Shown here: one piece after another, positions 4,588 through 5,749 of the stretch | How positions within the stretch are numbered: the first letter of the stretch is position 1 | Layout of the letters: the number at the start of each line of letters is the position of its first letter | NCBI GenBank assembly: GCA_003520425.1 | Contig: DOUU01000089.1 | Span: 217 to 5,965, forward strand | Direction of reading: 5' to 3' | Length of the DNA: 5,749 nt | Origin: Deltaproteobacteria bacterium | GTDB lineage: Bacteria > Myxococcota_A > UBA9160 | Notes under the pieces: generated by a model | Database searches by the model: none | Told to the model about the DNA's origin: nothing | The model's input: the letters and a program-made list of their open reading frames with translations, nothing else | Made by a program: the position numbers and the translations under genes

Positions 4588-5700
4588 TCACCTTGCCGTT
4601 TCGGCGGTCGAGACCGCGCTGGGGTTTTTGGGCTCACCTTCGCGCCGCGTGAACGACTGCGAATAAACCGCCGACCGAGCGCTCAACAGAGGGTCGTCTG
4701 ACGCGGCAATTCCGTTCGGGAGAACGAGGGGATCGAAGTTGATGTCTCGCGCAGGACTCGTGTCCTCACTTTCAACCCGGTCAATCGTCAATGTTCCCAC
4801 GTCGATCTGCCGTCGGTCCGCTGGCCAGGGAATCGTCGCGTCATCGGTCGGGTCGCCCGCTTGAGCCACTGTGACGATGAGATGCCATGCTAAAGGTTGG
4901 CTGTGAATGCTCGCAATCAGCGCATCGAAGAGCCAGTTCTTATTGGTGCCGTCCAGCCTCGTCGTAGCGACGGGCTCGGGCTGGACGGGCGCCACGGACC
5001 AACGAACCCACGCCACCGAGCCAGCGGCGTTGATGAAGCGGAAGGCGCTCAGGCTGTTGAAGCGGCTGTTTTCGAATCCAGAAGACAAGGGCTGACTGCC
5101 GATCAGCTCCATCGCTTTCGCGGATTCCGGGTATCTCGCGAAGAAGCCCTGCATGCGGGCCGGATCGGGTTTCCCTGTGGCGGGGTCTGGCGCCGACGCC
5201 AGCACGAGATCGGTAAATCCCTCAGCCGTCCGGAAGGGGGCTACCGGGAGGTTGATCATCGCCGTGCGCCACTCCTCGCCGTCCGGCAGCGTGAAGAGAA
5301 TCGCCAAGCCACGGACTGTGTCGGGGGCGTCGGCGGCTTCGGGCTGCCCCCCCGACAACGAAAACCGCGCGATGACTGGCATGCGACCCGGCTGGAAGAC
5401 AGACGCCTTCGAGAGCTCGGTCCCTCGGCCGTTGCTGTTGAAGTAGCCGCTCACGCAGACCCCCTTCGCGTGATTGCGACGAAAGCCCGGATGGCGTCCG
5501 TTCACTTCTTCGAGCGTGTTCACGATTCTTGCCGGCGTGAGAGCGTTGGGCGTCAGCCAGCCGGCTGCGTACGCGAACAGACCAGCGATTCCTGCGATTA
5601 CCACGCCGATTGTCATGAGCCGTAGGATGAGGCTTGCCCATGACAGGCCAGCGAAGGGAGATAGAGGTGCTCGATCGGTTTCGCCTGAATTACTTTCCAT
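4588..5700 (-). CDS. Membrane-anchored catalase-family peroxidase (SrpA/KatB-like)
   Basis: This encodes a 370-residue haem peroxidase with the catalase core fold but without the extra domains of full-length catalases (typically about 480 residues or more). Residues 1-20 are polar, then a hydrophobic anchor (about 20-46) precedes the family start WLTPNALTPARIVNTLE. That predicts a catalytic domain in the periplasm. Catalytic His77 lies in FRRNHAKGVCVSGYF, and the distal Asn150 in INLPVAPF; they are 73 residues apart, as in classical catalases. FRFINAAG (220-227) and the haem segment DDPLLSARSAVYSQSFTRR (335-353) are typical; Arg342-x3-Tyr346 matches the catalase proximal Arg-x3-Tyr. The family reduces hydrogen or organic peroxides with an electron donor rather than dismutating them. 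The ATG at 5700 has AAGGG 8 nt upstream; in-frame stops lie just beyond it. The cytochrome b561 gene follows directly. Only 49 bp upstream are visible, so its promoter cannot be judged. Confidence 0.93.
   Translation of the reverse strand: MESNSGETDRAPLSPFAGLSWASLILRLMTIGVVIAGIAGLFAYAAGWLTPNALTPARIVNTLEEVNGRHPGFRRNHAKGVCVSGYFNSNGRGTELSKASVFQPGRMPVIARFSLSGGQPEAADAPDTVRGLAILFTLPDGEEWRTAMINLPVAPFRTAEGFTDLVLASAPDPATGKPDPARMQGFFARYPESAKAMELIGSQPLSSGFENSRFNSLSAFRFINAAGSVAWVRWSVAPVQPEPVATTRLDGTNKNWLFDALIASIHSQPLAWHLIVTVAQAGDPTDDATIPWPADRRQIDVGTLTIDRVESEDTSPARDINFDPLVLPNGIAASDDPLLSARSAVYSQSFTRREGEPKNPSAVSTAETAR
4591..4594 (-). promoter_or_regulatory. Ribosome binding site inside the peroxidase 3' end
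   Basis: AAGG overlaps the last peroxidase codons, 5 nt before the cytochrome ATG at 4585. It favours that ATG over the GTG at 4591 and supports coupled translation. Confidence 0.5.
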
Positions 5701-5749
5701 TCCGAGAACCCTTCACACTTCCACGCTCTACACCATCAAGCGCATCCCC

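Noticed and set aside
4029..4637. 202-codon minus-strand open frame overlapping cytochrome b561
   Set aside because: Out of frame with the clearly recognisable cytochrome; the product is His/Arg/Pro-rich and meaningless.
4897..5625. 242-codon plus-strand open frame
   Set aside because: Antisense to the peroxidase, Arg/Gly-rich, with no family features.

Overview
This 5.7 kb window carries six recognisable protein genes, all transcribed on the minus strand, so reading order runs from high to low coordinates. By eye the DNA is about 60% G+C. The combination of genes suggests a chromosomal fragment from a soil or environmental Gram-negative bacterium. An IPT/TIG domain fused to a PQQ-like beta-propeller of the 'NDN.RTGQNLNET' type is very common in Acidobacteriota, so that phylum is my best guess. 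This is inference from protein style, not from a marker gene.

Layout in transcription order: (1) 5700-4588, a membrane-anchored catalase-family peroxidase (SrpA/KatB-like). (2) 4585-4019, a di-haem cytochrome b561, whose start is coupled to the peroxidase stop. (3) A 215-bp spacer holding a strong GC hairpin and a perfect 10-bp inverted repeat. (4) 3803-3405, a small DoxX-family membrane protein. (5) A 229-bp spacer with short competing helices. (6) 3175-2699, an isoprenylcysteine carboxyl methyltransferase-like integral membrane methyltransferase. (7) 2612-2103, a DUF1993 (DinB-like helical bundle) protein. (8) A 524-bp stretch without a convincing gene, containing a terminator-like hairpin next to the DUF1993 stop and an interrupted inverted repeat upstream of the next gene. 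(9) 1578 to beyond base 1, the N-terminal 526 residues of a secreted IPT/PQQ-like beta-propeller protein, truncated by the window edge.

The clearest functional unit is the peroxidase plus cytochrome b561 pair. The cytochrome can pass electrons from the membrane quinol pool to a peroxidase held on the outer face of the inner membrane. DoxX proteins are also tied to redox and thiol stress in other bacteria, so peroxidase, cytochrome b and DoxX may form an oxidative-stress neighbourhood, though spacing and hairpins suggest separate transcripts. The methyltransferase and DUF1993 protein could be co-transcribed (86-bp gap). No tRNA, rRNA, CRISPR array, insertion sequence or phage gene was seen. 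I found no convincing previously undescribed system; the items most worth checking are the regulatory inverted repeats and the peroxidase-cytochrome pair.
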